Assembly (NCBI RefSeq): GCF_003431975.1
Contig: NZ_CP027116.1
Location: forward strand, 2,418,001-2,482,000
Source of the DNA: Bacillus pumilus
GTDB lineage: Bacteria > Bacillota > Bacilli > Bacillales > Bacillaceae
Length of the DNA: 64,000 bases
Reading direction: 5' to 3'
Both the position numbers and the translations under genes were made by a program. The first letter of the stretch is position 1. Each line of letters starts with the position of its first letter. Shown here piece after piece: positions 44,495 to 53,199 of the stretch. The notes under the pieces were generated by a model. It did not search any database and was not told the origin of the DNA. It worked only from the letters and a program-made list of their open reading frames with translations.

Positions 44495-45330
44495 GGTGTT
44501 CCTCCTAATTTCTCTATTACAATTGATTTCATTTTTCCGGCGTCAGGCGTGATGCCTGTCCACAGTTCAAAGGCTCTTGCTGCTTGTCCAACAAACATGC
44601 CAACACCATCTACTGTTTTTAAACCTAACCCGGCTGCTTCTCTAAGCAGCTTTGTTTCTATTGGATTATACACAATATCACAAACGACCGCTGTTTTTTT
44701 TACGTTTGCTAAAGAAATCGGACTTTCTTCAACATTCGGGTGCATACCGATTGAGGTTGTATGAATGATGACATCATAATCCCCAAGACGCTCTTCTGCC
44801 GTCTTTAAGGCAATGGCGCTAGATATGATGTTCCCATCTGCACTTTCAATTAAAGCCTCAGCTTTTTCAATAGTGCGGTTGGTGATATCAAAGCTTTTCG
44901 GTGCATAGTCAGCGATTGTCGTATAAATTGCTCTTGCCGCTCCCCCAGCACCAATTAGAAGAAATGAAAGCTCTGATAATGGCTGATCCAAGGCTTCAAG
45001 CAATGAATGAAGAAAGCCCTCTCCATCTGTGTTGTATCCAACGAGCTGACCTCCTTCGAGCCGCACCGTATTGACGGCACGCAGGCGCTCAGCTGTGACA
45101 TCAATTTTGTCCAGGTACTGCATGATGTCTACCTTGTGCGGAACAGTGACGTTAAAGCCGCTGATTCCTAAGGCTTTCATACCGCTAATCGCATCTTTCA
45201 GGTCATCATTTTCTACTTGAAAGCCGTGATAATGTCCATCAATTCCAGCATCCTTTAGTGCTGCATTATGAATATCCGGAGACATTGAATGGCCAACAGG
45301 GTTACCGATTACTCCGTATAAAGGTTTCAA
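44488..45330 (-). CDS. aroE: Shikimate dehydrogenase
   Basis: AroE reduces 3-dehydroshikimate with NADPH in aromatic amino acid synthesis. The 280-residue protein has GVIGNPVGHSMSPDIHNAA for substrate binding, NVTVPHK with the catalytic lysine, and LIGAGGAARAI for NADPH. TTG at 45330 (LKPLYGVIG) follows GAGGGGGAG. Called aroD in older B. subtilis usage. Confidence 0.97.
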   Translation of the reverse strand: MKPLYGVIGNPVGHSMSPDIHNAALKDAGIDGHYHGFQVENDDLKDAISGMKALGISGFNVTVPHKVDIMQYLDKIDVTAERLRAVNTVRLEGGQLVGYNTDGEGFLHSLLEALDQPLSELSFLLIGAGGAARAIYTTIADYAPKSFDITNRTIEKAEALIESADGNIISSAIALKTAEERLGDYDVIIHTTSIGMHPNVEESPISLANVKKTAVVCDIVYNPIETKLLREAAGLGLKTVDGVGMFVGQAARAFELWTGITPDAGKMKSIVIEKLGGTPC

Positions 45331-45351
45331 AGTCTCTCCCCCTCTGAACAA

Positions 45352-46452
45352 TTAAATTAACGAACGTCTCATAAACACATGCACGCCTTTTGGCGCATAG
45401 ACTTTAATTTGCTTACCTGCATCATTTGCCGTGATCCATCCTAAGCCTGAGAAGACGATATCCATTTTGGGCTGATCAATGGTAAAGGTATGCGGAACGA
45501 GCGGCGGAAAATCTCCCATTCCCTCTTTTGATGGTGGTGATAGCAGTTCCCCTGCATGTTTCTCATATAAATCGTCTGCGTTCTCCAGCTTTGTTCTGTG
45601 TATGTTCAGCTCATTTGGCATATAGCACACAAATGACGTTCTGCCGCCTTTTACATAGTCAAATCGAGCCAGTCCGCCAAAATAAAGCGTTTGAGCTTCA
45701 TTTAATTGGAACGTTCTCGGTTTTAATTCTTTTTTCGGCGTTAAAATTTTCAAGTCATTTTTGCTGACATAGTGCGCCATCTGATGGCGGTTGATAATGC
45801 CCGGCGTATCGAATAAAGCTGATCCATCATCAAGCGGAATTTCGATAGCATCAAGTGTTGTACCTGGATATTGGGATGTGGTGATCACATTCTCTTCACC
45901 AGATACTTCTTTGATGATTCGATTAATAAATGTGGATTTTCCAACATTCGTACATCCGACGACATAGACATTTCTTCCCTCACGGTAATGATCAATCGCT
46001 TCCATCACCTCAGGTACACCCTGACCTCTGCTTGCACTGATTAAGAAAACATCGATAGGGTTCAATCCATTTTCTTTTGCTTCCCGTTTCATCCAATGAA
46101 TGAGACGATCTTTTTTCACGGATTTCGGTAAAATATCTACTTTGTTGCCAACGAGTAAAATCGGATTACCACCGACAATACGGTTCAGTCCATTGATCCA
46201 GCTTCCGTTAAAATCAAAAATATCAACGACCTTTACAATCAGAGAATCTGTCTCTCCAATGCTATGCAAAATATTTAAAAAGTCGTCTTCTGTTAAAGAA
46301 ACATCCTGTATTTCATTGTAGTTCTTTAACCTAAAACAGCGCTGACAGATCACATCTTCTTTCAATAGAGATGCTGCCGGCGCATATCCTAATTGATCTT
46401 TATCTTCCGTCTGAATGGCTACACCGCAGCCAATACAAACAACTTTTTCCAT
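45352..46452 (-). CDS. yqeH: Ribosome biogenesis GTPase YqeH
   Basis: YqeH is a circularly permuted GTPase needed for 30S assembly. The 366-residue protein has an N-terminal zinc finger (CIGCG, then CQRCF), then G4 NKVD before G1 GCTNVGKSTF and G3 DTPG, the permuted order. ATG at 46452 follows GGAGGAAG; the length equals B. subtilis YqeH. It nearly abuts yqeG. Confidence 0.97.
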   Translation of the reverse strand: MEKVVCIGCGVAIQTEDKDQLGYAPAASLLKEDVICQRCFRLKNYNEIQDVSLTEDDFLNILHSIGETDSLIVKVVDIFDFNGSWINGLNRIVGGNPILLVGNKVDILPKSVKKDRLIHWMKREAKENGLNPIDVFLISASRGQGVPEVMEAIDHYREGRNVYVVGCTNVGKSTFINRIIKEVSGEENVITTSQYPGTTLDAIEIPLDDGSALFDTPGIINRHQMAHYVSKNDLKILTPKKELKPRTFQLNEAQTLYFGGLARFDYVKGGRTSFVCYMPNELNIHRTKLENADDLYEKHAGELLSPPSKEGMGDFPPLVPHTFTIDQPKMDIVFSGLGWITANDAGKQIKVYAPKGVHVFMRRSLI

Positions 46453-46454
46453 TA

Positions 46455-46976
46455 TTACTCTTCCTCCCACTGAATGTGGCCCTTGCGCTTTAAGGCTCCT
46501 AAAATTCTGCGCTCAATCTGCCTGTTAAACTTCGTGAAAAATCCGTCCGAGGCAGCAACAGGAACGACCAAAATTGTATGGAAGCCATGGCGATTTCCGC
46601 CTAGAACATCTGTCATGAGCTGATCCCCAATGACCACTACATCTTCTTTTTTCAATTGCATGTCAGCAACTGCCTTATTAAACGCTCTTCCCATGGGCTT
46701 TTTCGCTTTATAAATAAACGGGATATGAACTGGTTCAGAAAAAAGCTTGACCCTTTTTTCATTATTGTTCGATACAATCGTCACTTGTATCCCGTGATCC
46801 TTCATTTCTTGAAACCATTCAATTAAGCGGGGTGTCGCACTTGGACGGTCCCATTCTACTAGTGTGTTATCTAAATCGGTAATAATTCCTTTTACATTTC
46901 GTTCTTTTAGTTTTTGCGGTGAAATGTGGAAAATACTTTTCACAAATTCATCCGGTAAGAAATACTTCTTTAGCAC
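46455..46976 (-). CDS. yqeG: HAD-superfamily phosphatase YqeG
   Basis: The 173-residue protein has HAD motif I DLDNTLVEWDRP, motif II TIVSNN and motif IV VIGDQLMTDVLGGNRHG, as in the YqeG/PgpP-like family IIIA phosphatases. In some organisms this family dephosphorylates phosphatidylglycerophosphate; not shown here. GTG at 46976 follows GGGTG by six bases and matches family length. Confidence 0.92.
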   Translation of the reverse strand: MLKKYFLPDEFVKSIFHISPQKLKERNVKGIITDLDNTLVEWDRPSATPRLIEWFQEMKDHGIQVTIVSNNNEKRVKLFSEPVHIPFIYKAKKPMGRAFNKAVADMQLKKEDVVVIGDQLMTDVLGGNRHGFHTILVVPVAASDGFFTKFNRQIERRILGALKRKGHIQWEEE

Positions 46977-47093
46977 AATTTGCACCCTTTCTTCCATTGG
47001 TTTTTCAGCGATTGTGTCGAATCAAATCACAATTTGTCTGTCTATCGAATGCAATGAAAAAGTTTTCGACATATGATGAGAACCTTCAACAGG

Positions 47094-47193
47094 TGTGGAT
47101 AATTTTACACACATTATCCACCTATATTCCATCACGCTTTCATTCAATTATAAACACTCTACCCACAAGTTATCCACTTCACCATGTGGATAA
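47094..47193. promoter_or_regulatory. Cluster of four DnaA boxes upstream of sda
   Basis: The 360-bp gap between divergent yqeG and sda contains TGTGGATAA (47094-47102), TTATCCACC (47114-47122), TTATCCACT (47170-47178) and TGTGGATAA (47185-47193). Two are perfect DnaA boxes in reverse orientation and two deviate only in the last base. This fits the known DnaA control of sda transcription. Apart from the promoters that must lie here, I see nothing else in this gap. Confidence 0.88.
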
Positions 47194-47338
47194 CAGAACG
47201 ATTGTTCTTGTTTCCCATTCATGGTAGATTAAAGGTACTTCAGAGACATTCGATCAACCTATGATGATATGTCTTTTCCTCAAGTTTTATGCCAACTTTT
47301 TCAGGGGAGGTGTTTTTCCCATCATATGGGTTTCTAGT

Positions 47339-47479
47339 ATGAAAAAGCTGTCAGATGATTTACTTATAGAATCGTATTATAAAGCAAATGAAATGAATTT
47401 AAATCGCGACTTCATTGAATTAATTGAGACAGAAATGAAAAGACGTTCGCTCGGGCATATGCTCTCTGTTTCCTCTTAA
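47339..47479 (+). CDS. sda: Sporulation checkpoint inhibitor Sda
   Basis: Sda blocks the histidine kinase KinA when replication is perturbed, delaying sporulation. The 46-residue protein ([20 protein letters not shown] ... [12 protein letters not shown]) forms the known helical hairpin. I use ATG at 47339, matching the 46-residue form of B. subtilis; the frame is open back to 47261 and a GGGGAGGTG lies 21 bp earlier, so a slightly longer form is possible. DnaA boxes lie upstream. Confidence 0.93.
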   Translation: MKKLSDDLLIESYYKANEMNLNRDFIELIETEMKRRSLGHMLSVSS

Positions 47480-47579
47480 TTCCATATCATAGGAACCATG
47501 CCTCCCGAGCACTCTCCTTTTTTAAACTCAGGTGACTGATATTATATCACTTGCGCTATAGGCTTACTACTATTTTCCG

Positions 47580-47613
47580 TAAAAAACACCCCTTCATCAA
47601 AGAAGAGGTGTCT
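47580..47613 (-). terminator. Intrinsic terminator after the YjcZ-like gene
   Basis: On the minus strand ACACCTCTTC and GAAGGGGTGT pair (one G-T) around a TTTGAT loop and run into TTTTTTAC, directly after the stop codon. Confidence 0.75.
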
Positions 47614-47762
47614 TATTTGCAAGGCTGTTCATTCCAAAACCATAACCCTCCGCCTACGACTAAAATGACTACAAGGAACACAACAAGAAAAGCGTAACCG
47701 ATTCCTGCTCCTTGAGCTGGATAAGGCGAACACGCAGGGTAAGGATAAGGGCATCCCCACAT
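47613..47762 (-). CDS. YjcZ-like small membrane protein
   Basis: This 49-residue protein starts MWGCPYPYPACSPYPAQGAG, followed by one hydrophobic helix (YAFLVVFLVVILVVGGGLWFW) and the short tail NEQPCK. The proline/tyrosine/cysteine-rich head followed by a single helix is typical of YjcZ-family sporulation-associated miniproteins. GGAGGTAA lies upstream of the ATG and a terminator follows. Family assignment is by overall pattern only. Confidence 0.7.
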   Translation of the reverse strand: MWGCPYPYPACSPYPAQGAGIGYAFLVVFLVVILVVGGGLWFWNEQPCK

Positions 47763-47840
47763 ATCAGTTACCTCCTTCTAAGAAGATATACTGTTAGACT
47801 ATGCTGGCCGGATGGTCTTGTTTAGGCAGATAGCCATCAT

Positions 47841-48569
47841 TTAGAAATGTTTGATGACATCACGCTCTTTAATTTCGTTATAAATAATTCTCGCCCCTTT
47901 TGGCGTCATATGATTGCCAGAAGGGTCGATCAAACCTGATTGAATCAGCGCATTGTCACTATCTTCACCAGCTTCTCGGATGAACGCTTTCCAGTTGTCG
48001 ATAAGAGGTACTTGCTTGTCCTTGGCTATTTCTCTCGTGATGTCATTATAAGAATTTTGCCAAGCTCTTGCCCCGCCCCTCTCAGCAAAATACGAGGACT
48101 TATATCTAGAGTAATAATACAAGCCCTTTTTACCACCTTCTACAACAGGAACGCACGTCATGAGAATCGGGGTAATGCCTGCTTTTCTACTTTCAGAAAT
48201 GAAGTAGTATACATTTTCTTTAAAACGTTTTTTCGTCACTCTGGGATGTTTCCCGTCTAAAATCGCCGCATCATTCGTACCGAACATGATGAGGACGTAG
48301 GTTGGTTTCTTCTTTAAAATATCCTGCTCAAAGCGAAGCTTCGCGTCTTCAGTCGTCTGCCCGCCAATGCCTGCATTCTTTACTTGAATTTGGCCGCGCT
48401 CGACGTTTTTCATGAGATTTACCCATTTTTCAGATGTTGGATAATCTCGAAAGTCCCAGTTTGATCCTCTTGTATTACTGTCGCCAAATGCAATGACACT
48501 TTCTTGAACTGGCTTTGAGCACCCAGTAGCGACACAAAGTAGGATGAAAAGGACAACATATTTCTTCAC
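47841..48569 (-). CDS. yqeF: GDSL/SGNH lipoprotein YqeF
   Basis: The 242-residue protein has a lipoprotein signal (VVLFILLCVATGC, with lipobox cysteine) and an SGNH hydrolase domain: GDSN at block I, GIGGQT at block II, GTNDA at block III and a C-terminal DPSGNHMTPKG with the Asp/His pair. Substrate unknown. GTG at 48569 follows GGAGGTG by six bases. The length agrees with B. subtilis YqeF. Confidence 0.88.
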   Translation of the reverse strand: MKKYVVLFILLCVATGCSKPVQESVIAFGDSNTRGSNWDFRDYPTSEKWVNLMKNVERGQIQVKNAGIGGQTTEDAKLRFEQDILKKKPTYVLIMFGTNDAAILDGKHPRVTKKRFKENVYYFISESRKAGITPILMTCVPVVEGGKKGLYYYSRYKSSYFAERGGARAWQNSYNDITREIAKDKQVPLIDNWKAFIREAGEDSDNALIQSGLIDPSGNHMTPKGARIIYNEIKERDVIKHF

Positions 48570-48653
48570 AACATTCACCTCCAAAAGCCCTCTTCATATA
48601 GTAAACGACAAGACTTTTGGTTTCAATGAATGACTGTTTTTGACGAATACTTC

Positions 48654-49394
48654 CTATTGCAGTTGAACAGGCACATACACTTTGTTATGGTGAAGCAATT
48701 CGCTCACTTTGACAAATTCATAGCCTCGATCCTTTAATTCAGGAATCACTTGTTTCAGTGCTGCTACCGTTTGCTTCCGATTTCCTCCGCCATCATGTAA
48801 AAGGATGATATCGCCGCCCTGAATATTCCCAATAATCCGGCTCGCAATTTTGCGTGCACCTGGTCTTGACCAATCTTTCGGATCTTGCGTAAATGACCAC
48901 ATGACCACATCATATCCTTGCTTTGACAAAATGCGGAATGATTTCATCGTTAGGCGGCCGCCAGGAGGGCGAAATAATAAGGGCGCACCAGGCTGAAGTG
49001 AAGCGATATGAACCGCTGATTCTTTTAGCTCCTGCTTAATCTCCTTTGATGACAACAGGTCAAAGTACGTATGATTCATCGTGTGATTGCCAAGCTCATT
49101 TCCCTCGTCTACGATTCGTTCTGCAATTTCAGGGTATGTATGAATCCGGCTCCCTACAACAAAAAAGCTGGCATTCACTTGATGCTCCTTCAGCACATCC
49201 AATACTTGATTCGTGAAAACTGGATGAGGCCCATCATCAAAGGTTAGCGCAATCTTTTTCCGTTCCTCTCTCATGTCCCAAAAGGCTCGTCCTGTTTTTT
49301 CTAGATCGATTCTTTTTAATGTCCGTGCCTCTATTTTATTAGGAACAAAAGCGCATAATACCAATATACACATCAAGATATGTAGCCCTTTCAT
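48654..49394 (-). CDS. Polysaccharide deacetylase family protein (secreted)
   Basis: The 246-residue protein has a signal peptide (MKGLHILMCILVLCAFVPNKIEA) and a NodB domain: TFDDGPHP (motif 1), HTMNHTYF (motif 2, zinc histidines), RPPGGR (motif 3), MWSFTQDPKDW (motif 4) and LLHDGG (motif 5). It probably removes acetyl groups from peptidoglycan or another polymer. All catalytic residues are present. It is not part of the B. subtilis yqeF neighbourhood that I recall; ATG at 49394 follows GGAGGCGG. Confidence 0.85.
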   Translation of the reverse strand: MKGLHILMCILVLCAFVPNKIEARTLKRIDLEKTGRAFWDMREERKKIALTFDDGPHPVFTNQVLDVLKEHQVNASFFVVGSRIHTYPEIAERIVDEGNELGNHTMNHTYFDLLSSKEIKQELKESAVHIASLQPGAPLLFRPPGGRLTMKSFRILSKQGYDVVMWSFTQDPKDWSRPGARKIASRIIGNIQGGDIILLHDGGGNRKQTVAALKQVIPELKDRGYEFVKVSELLHHNKVYVPVQLQ

Positions 49395-49489
49395 CAGACC
49401 GCCTCCACAGAACATCCTTACAGATTAAATTGCCCGCTTTTGGATGAATTCATTCAAGGTTCGTGATCGTCTCTGCTTCTTTTTTACAC

Positions 49490-49520
49490 AAAAAAAGCCG
49501 GCCCATCCGGCCCGCTTTTT
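49490..49520 (-). terminator. Intrinsic terminator after the Rap-like gene
   Basis: On the minus strand AAAAAGCGGGCC and GGGCCGGCTTTTTTT form a GC-rich hairpin with a GGAT loop (slightly imperfect) and a T-run. It lies about 40 bp after the stop codon, leaving no room for a phr gene. Confidence 0.8.
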
Positions 49521-49560
49521 GTTTCACGTTTGGTTTCTCTCTTCAACTGTCGAACGTTGC

Positions 49561-50682
49561 TTAGAATTCATACAGACACTCTCCTTCTTGGATTTGATTT
49601 TGAGCCCATAATAATTTCCGATAATACTGGTTGGACTTCTGGTATTGTTGAGAGGCTTCTAAGGCTGTCGCAATTTCTAGTGAGATATCCTCTATATAAG
49701 AGTATAGGCTAAGTTTTTCCAAATAATCAATGGTTTTTTGCAGTTGTTCTTCATTTATTTCCTGAACATATAAAGCATCCAGATACTCAAACATATGACA
49801 GAATAGCTGGTCTTCATGCTTCTTTGCAGCTAATTTTCCATCTTCTAAGATGCGGAGTGCATTCGTTTGTTCATTTTGTCTAAAAAGCAGCTTCGCCAGC
49901 GTATAGAGCGTATGCGGAAGCGTGGGAAGCTGCTCTTTCCGGGCAAGATCAGCTGATTCAGTTAAATAACGTTCTGCTTCCTCAAGGTAGCCCAGCTCCC
50001 CGTAACATTTTCCTACATTATAAAGCGCTGAACTGTATATCCGCGGGTGATCAATCTGAGAGGCGAGCTGTTTGGCCTTTTTTAAATGAGGCAGCGCCCG
50101 GTCTTTCCGTTTTAAATCTTGATAGTTCCCTGAGATGACAAATAGGCACTGAATGATGCGAATCGAATAGGCATCATGCTGATCGTATATTTCTAGCGCC
50201 TTTAAAATATGATGCATCGAGACATGCGTTTGCTTCATAATATAGTAAGCTTCTGCTACTTTAAAATGAAACTCAGCTTGCTCAATATCATCGAATACCA
50301 TGGACAGCTGTTTTTCGGCCACTCGATAATATTTGACGGCTTCTAAATATTCTTTTTGACTAAACTCATGCATGCCACGAAAAAATGCATGGTAATAATG
50401 CAGCATATCAGATAACTCATGATTGGAGTTTTCGATTTTATCGACAAGATTAGATACTGAGAAAGGTTGATATTTTGAAGGGTGTATATAGTCAAGCATG
50501 ATTTGGTGCCGAAAACACATGAGCTGATAATAAATCAGTAAATGCTGGTCCTCTTCCATCCGTTCAATTTCCGCTTCTACTTCTGCTTTCAGGATTTCCG
50601 CATCTGGAACACTGAACTGCCGTATCATTCGATACCATTCATTAATTTTCATACCTACATGTGAAGATAGAACCTTCCCCAT
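49561..50682 (-). CDS. Rap-family TPR protein (response regulator aspartate phosphatase-like)
   Basis: The 373-residue protein has the Rap layout: an N-terminal three-helix bundle ([20 protein letters not shown]) and about six TPR repeats (for example [60 protein letters not shown]). Raps either dephosphorylate Spo0F or block DNA binding by regulators such as ComA. Which activity this one has cannot be read here. ATG at 50682 follows AAGGAAGGGG by 12 bases; the frame is open 30 codons further. It is divergent from sigK and has no phr downstream. Confidence 0.85.
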   Translation of the reverse strand: MGKVLSSHVGMKINEWYRMIRQFSVPDAEILKAEVEAEIERMEEDQHLLIYYQLMCFRHQIMLDYIHPSKYQPFSVSNLVDKIENSNHELSDMLHYYHAFFRGMHEFSQKEYLEAVKYYRVAEKQLSMVFDDIEQAEFHFKVAEAYYIMKQTHVSMHHILKALEIYDQHDAYSIRIIQCLFVISGNYQDLKRKDRALPHLKKAKQLASQIDHPRIYSSALYNVGKCYGELGYLEEAERYLTESADLARKEQLPTLPHTLYTLAKLLFRQNEQTNALRILEDGKLAAKKHEDQLFCHMFEYLDALYVQEINEEQLQKTIDYLEKLSLYSYIEDISLEIATALEASQQYQKSNQYYRKLLWAQNQIQEGECLYEF

Positions 50683-50865
50683 GTTCCGAAAAAACCCCTT
50701 CCTTTTCGGTCTAATATTACATATTTTAGCACGCTTCTTGACCGCCAAGCACCGCAAAGAAACCGCAAACATATGAGATTGACAGTAAAAAGAGACGAAC
50801 AGAATGACGATTTATATGAAAAAGATGATTTTTTCATCGTACAGACACAGACAATCCCTCCTTCA

Positions 50866-50874
50866 CATACATTT
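50866..50874 (+). promoter_or_regulatory. Candidate sigma-E/sigma-K type -10 element of sigK
   Basis: CATACATTT, about 43 bp upstream of the GTG start of sigK, matches the sigma-E/sigma-K -10 consensus. The -35 region is not a clear match. B. subtilis sigK is transcribed from a sigma-E/sigma-K promoter in the same position. Confidence 0.5.
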
Positions 50875-50916
50875 GAGGATATAGGCAGCGGCCTAAACAT
50901 GGTGGAGGTGAAAATC

Positions 50917-51642
50917 GTGGCAGGAGTATTTACAGCGATGGGATTGATGGTCAAAGAATTGGTGTTCTTAGTATCCTATGTCAAAAACAATGCCTTTCCA
51001 CAGCCCCTTTCGGGAGATGATGAAAAAAAATACTTAGCCCTTATGGCACAGGGCGATGAACACGCAAGAAATATGCTGATTGAACATAACCTTCGGCTCG
51101 TCGCCCATATTGTCAAGAAATTTGAAAATACCGGGGAAGACGCTGAAGACCTCATCTCCATCGGGACGATCGGACTCATTAAAGCCATCGAAAGCTATTC
51201 CTCTGGCAAAGGAACAAAGCTGGCAACGTATGCAGCGCGGTGTATTGAGAACGAAATTCTCATGCATTTACGAGCACTCAAAAAGACAAAAAAGGATGTC
51301 TCCTTGCATGACCCCATCGGTCAGGATAAAGAAGGCAATGAAATATCTTTAATTGATGTCTTAAAATCCGAAAATGAAGATGTGATTGATACCATTCAGC
51401 TCAATATGGAGCTTGAAAAAGTAAAGGAGTATATCGACATTCTCGACGGCCGAGAAAAAGAAGTGATCGTCGGACGGTTCGGCCTTGATTTAAAGAAAGA
51501 AAAAACGCAGCGAGAAATAGCCAAGGAGCTTGGGATTTCTCGGAGTTATGTGTCCCGGATTGAGAAGCGAGCGCTAATGAAGATGTTTCATGAGTTTTAC
51601 CGTGCGGAGAAGGAGAAACGGAAGCGAGATAAGGGGAAGTGA
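50917..51642 (+). CDS. sigK: RNA polymerase sigma-K factor, uninterrupted
   Basis: Sigma-K drives late mother-cell transcription in sporulation. The 241-residue precursor equals the B. subtilis length. GTG at 50917 lies six bases after GGAGGTG and gives the pro-sequence [20 protein letters not shown], with the expected SpoIVFB cleavage before Y21. Region 2 ([26 protein letters not shown]) and region 4 ([20 protein letters not shown]) follow in one frame. In B. subtilis 168 the gene is split by the skin prophage-like element; here it is contiguous. An IS sits in its terminator. Confidence 0.97.
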   Translation: MAGVFTAMGLMVKELVFLVSYVKNNAFPQPLSGDDEKKYLALMAQGDEHARNMLIEHNLRLVAHIVKKFENTGEDAEDLISIGTIGLIKAIESYSSGKGTKLATYAARCIENEILMHLRALKKTKKDVSLHDPIGQDKEGNEISLIDVLKSENEDVIDTIQLNMELEKVKEYIDILDGREKEVIVGRFGLDLKKEKTQREIAKELGISRSYVSRIEKRALMKMFHEFYRAEKEKRKRDKGK

Positions 51643-51670
51643 AAACAAACTTTTCCCAACTTCTATAAAA

Positions 51671-51694
51671 AAACAGACCTTGTTGGGTCTGTTT
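51671..51694 (+). repeat. Left copy of the 24-bp target duplication (sigK terminator hairpin)
   Basis: The stem-loop AAACAGACC-TTGTTG-GGTCTGTTT is repeated exactly and in direct orientation at 53200-53223. The asymmetric loop reads TTGTT in both copies, which is what a target duplication gives; inverted terminal repeats would show AACAA at one end. It lies 28 bp after the sigK stop. Confidence 0.85.
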
Positions 51695-51695
51695 C

Positions 51696-51725
51696 AGCTT
51701 GTAGACAAAGTCTACAAGCTTTTTT
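51696..51725 (+). terminator. Insulating terminator inside the left end of the IS
   Basis: AGCTTGTAGAC and GTCTACAAGCT form a perfect 11-bp stem with an AAA loop, followed by TTTTTT. It would stop sigK transcripts before the transposase gene. Confidence 0.8.
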
Positions 51726-51726
51726 G

Positions 51727-51732
51727 TATAAT
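51727..51732 (+). promoter_or_regulatory. Candidate -10 box of the transposase promoter
   Basis: A perfect TATAAT lies 33 bp before the transposase start. The only -35-like sequence is TAGACA (51702-51707) with a long 19-base spacer inside the hairpin, so the promoter is probably weak. Confidence 0.4.
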
Positions 51733-51765
51733 AAGGGTAATAACACAAGTCTGTGGGGGATGAAC

Positions 51766-53121
51766 ATGTTATCCAAACGTGAAGAAGAAAGACGAAACCA
51801 ATTAGAAGTAGTGGCTTTAGATGAATTAGTGCCTCAAGATCATCTTGTACGGAAAATAGATCAAGCAATCGATTTTGACTTCATTTATGATCTTGTCAAA
51901 GATCATTATAGTTCCGACAATGGTAGACCAAGTGTTGATCCTGTTGTTCTCATTAAGATGGTCTTAATCCAATATCTATTTGGTATTCGCTCTATGCGTC
52001 AAACCATTAAAGAAATTGAAACTAACGTGGCTTATCGTTGGTTTATTGGATATGGGTTTTCGGAGAAAATCCCGCACTTTTCTACCTTCGGTAAAAACTA
52101 CGTGAGACGCTTCCACGATACAGATTTATTTGAACAAATTTTTTATCGAATCTTAAGAGAAGCGATGAAAAAAGGGTTTGTTGACCCTTCAATTGCCTTC
52201 ATTGATTCCACTCATGTCAAGGCGAATGCCAATAAGAAGAAACTTGAAAAGAAAGTCGTTCGAGTAGAGACGAGAAGTTATCAAAATCAGCTCCATGAGG
52301 AGATCAATATTGATCGTGAAGAACATGGAAAAAAGCCCTTACCCCTACAGAATAAAGAAGAAACAAAAGAAGTTAAAGTTAGCACGACTGACCCAGAAAG
52401 TGGCTACTATGTAAAGGATGAACGTGAAAAGTCATTTGCTTATTCATTTCATACAGCTTGTGATTCAAAAGGATTTATTTTAGGCTCGTTGGTCACAGGC
52501 GGAAATGTTCATGATAGTCGTATGTTGGATTCACTCGTATCAGAGGTATCAGAGAAAGTCGGAAAACCAAATGTAGTCGCAGTAGATGCGGGATATAAAA
52601 CACCTTATCTCGCTAAGTTTTTAATGGATCAAGAGATAAGACCTGTCATGCCTTACACTCGTCCAAGAACAAAAGCTGGTTATTTGAAAAAGAGTGAATA
52701 CGTATATGATGCATATTTTGATTGTTACATTTGCCCCAACGGGCAAATTCTCTCTTATCGTACAACGACTAGAGAAGGCTATAAGCAATATGCGTCTGAT
52801 TCAGAGATATGTAAGTCCTGCTCATATTTAGATAAATGTACACAAAGTCAAAATCACACCAAACAAATTCATCGGCATATTTGGCAGGACTATCTAGATG
52901 AAGCAGACCATCTGAGACTGACACAAATGAATAAAGACATTTATGCAAAACGGAAAGAAACAATAGAACGCGTTTTTGCGGATGCAAAAGAAAAGCATGG
53001 TATGCGTTGGACGAAACTTCGTGGACTCAAAAAAGTTTCAATGCAGGCGATGCTTACTTTCGCTGCCATGAATCTCAAAAAGCTAGCAAACTGGACATGG
53101 AAAGGACCATGTCCAGCGTAA
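51766..53121 (+). CDS. IS1182-family transposase
   Basis: The 451-residue DDE transposase starts MLSKREEERRNQLEVVALDEL after GGGGGA, with the N-terminal IS1182/DUF772-type domain (LVPQDHLVRKIDQAIDFDFI, then GRPSVDPVVLIKMVLIQYLF) and the catalytic region: FIDSTHVKANAN (first Asp), VVAVDAGYKTPYLAKF (second Asp) and ETIERVFADAKEKHGMRWTK (Glu). No frameshift or stop interrupts it, so it may be active. Confidence 0.95.
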   Translation: MLSKREEERRNQLEVVALDELVPQDHLVRKIDQAIDFDFIYDLVKDHYSSDNGRPSVDPVVLIKMVLIQYLFGIRSMRQTIKEIETNVAYRWFIGYGFSEKIPHFSTFGKNYVRRFHDTDLFEQIFYRILREAMKKGFVDPSIAFIDSTHVKANANKKKLEKKVVRVETRSYQNQLHEEINIDREEHGKKPLPLQNKEETKEVKVSTTDPESGYYVKDEREKSFAYSFHTACDSKGFILGSLVTGGNVHDSRMLDSLVSEVSEKVGKPNVVAVDAGYKTPYLAKFLMDQEIRPVMPYTRPRTKAGYLKKSEYVYDAYFDCYICPNGQILSYRTTTREGYKQYASDSEICKSCSYLDKCTQSQNHTKQIHRHIWQDYLDEADHLRLTQMNKDIYAKRKETIERVFADAKEKHGMRWTKLRGLKKVSMQAMLTFAAMNLKKLANWTWKGPCPA

Positions 53122-53151
53122 AACACATGATGTTTTTATCAAAAAAATGTG

Positions 53152-53187
53152 AAAACCCCACTTTTACTTGAAGTAAAGGTGGGGTTT
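53152..53187 (+). terminator. Terminator of the transposase gene
   Basis: AAACCCCACTTTTACTT and AAGTAAAGGTGGGGTTT form a long, nearly perfect hairpin 30 bp after the transposase stop. The following T-run is short. Confidence 0.65.
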
Positions 53188-53199
53188 GTCTACGGTCTG

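Larger units (their letters stand above)
51695..53199 (+). mobile_element. IS1182-family insertion sequence, 1505 bp
   Basis: The element contains one full-length transposase gene and imperfect terminal repeats: CAGCTTGTAGACAAA at the left and, on the other strand at the right, CAGACCGTAGACAAA (12 of 15 match). It is flanked by 24-bp direct repeats that are a terminator stem-loop. Just inside the left end a perfect 11-bp inverted repeat (AGCTTGTAGAC, AAA, GTCTACAAGCT) followed by TTTTTT forms a terminator against incoming transcription; near the right end another hairpin (53152-53187) ends the transposase message. Confidence 0.9.

Noticed and set aside
51668..51694. The 24-bp stem-loop as the terminal inverted repeat of the IS
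   Set aside because: The loop has the same orientation at both ends, which fits a direct target duplication, and a separate imperfect repeat (CAGnnnGTAGACAAA) lies just inside both copies.
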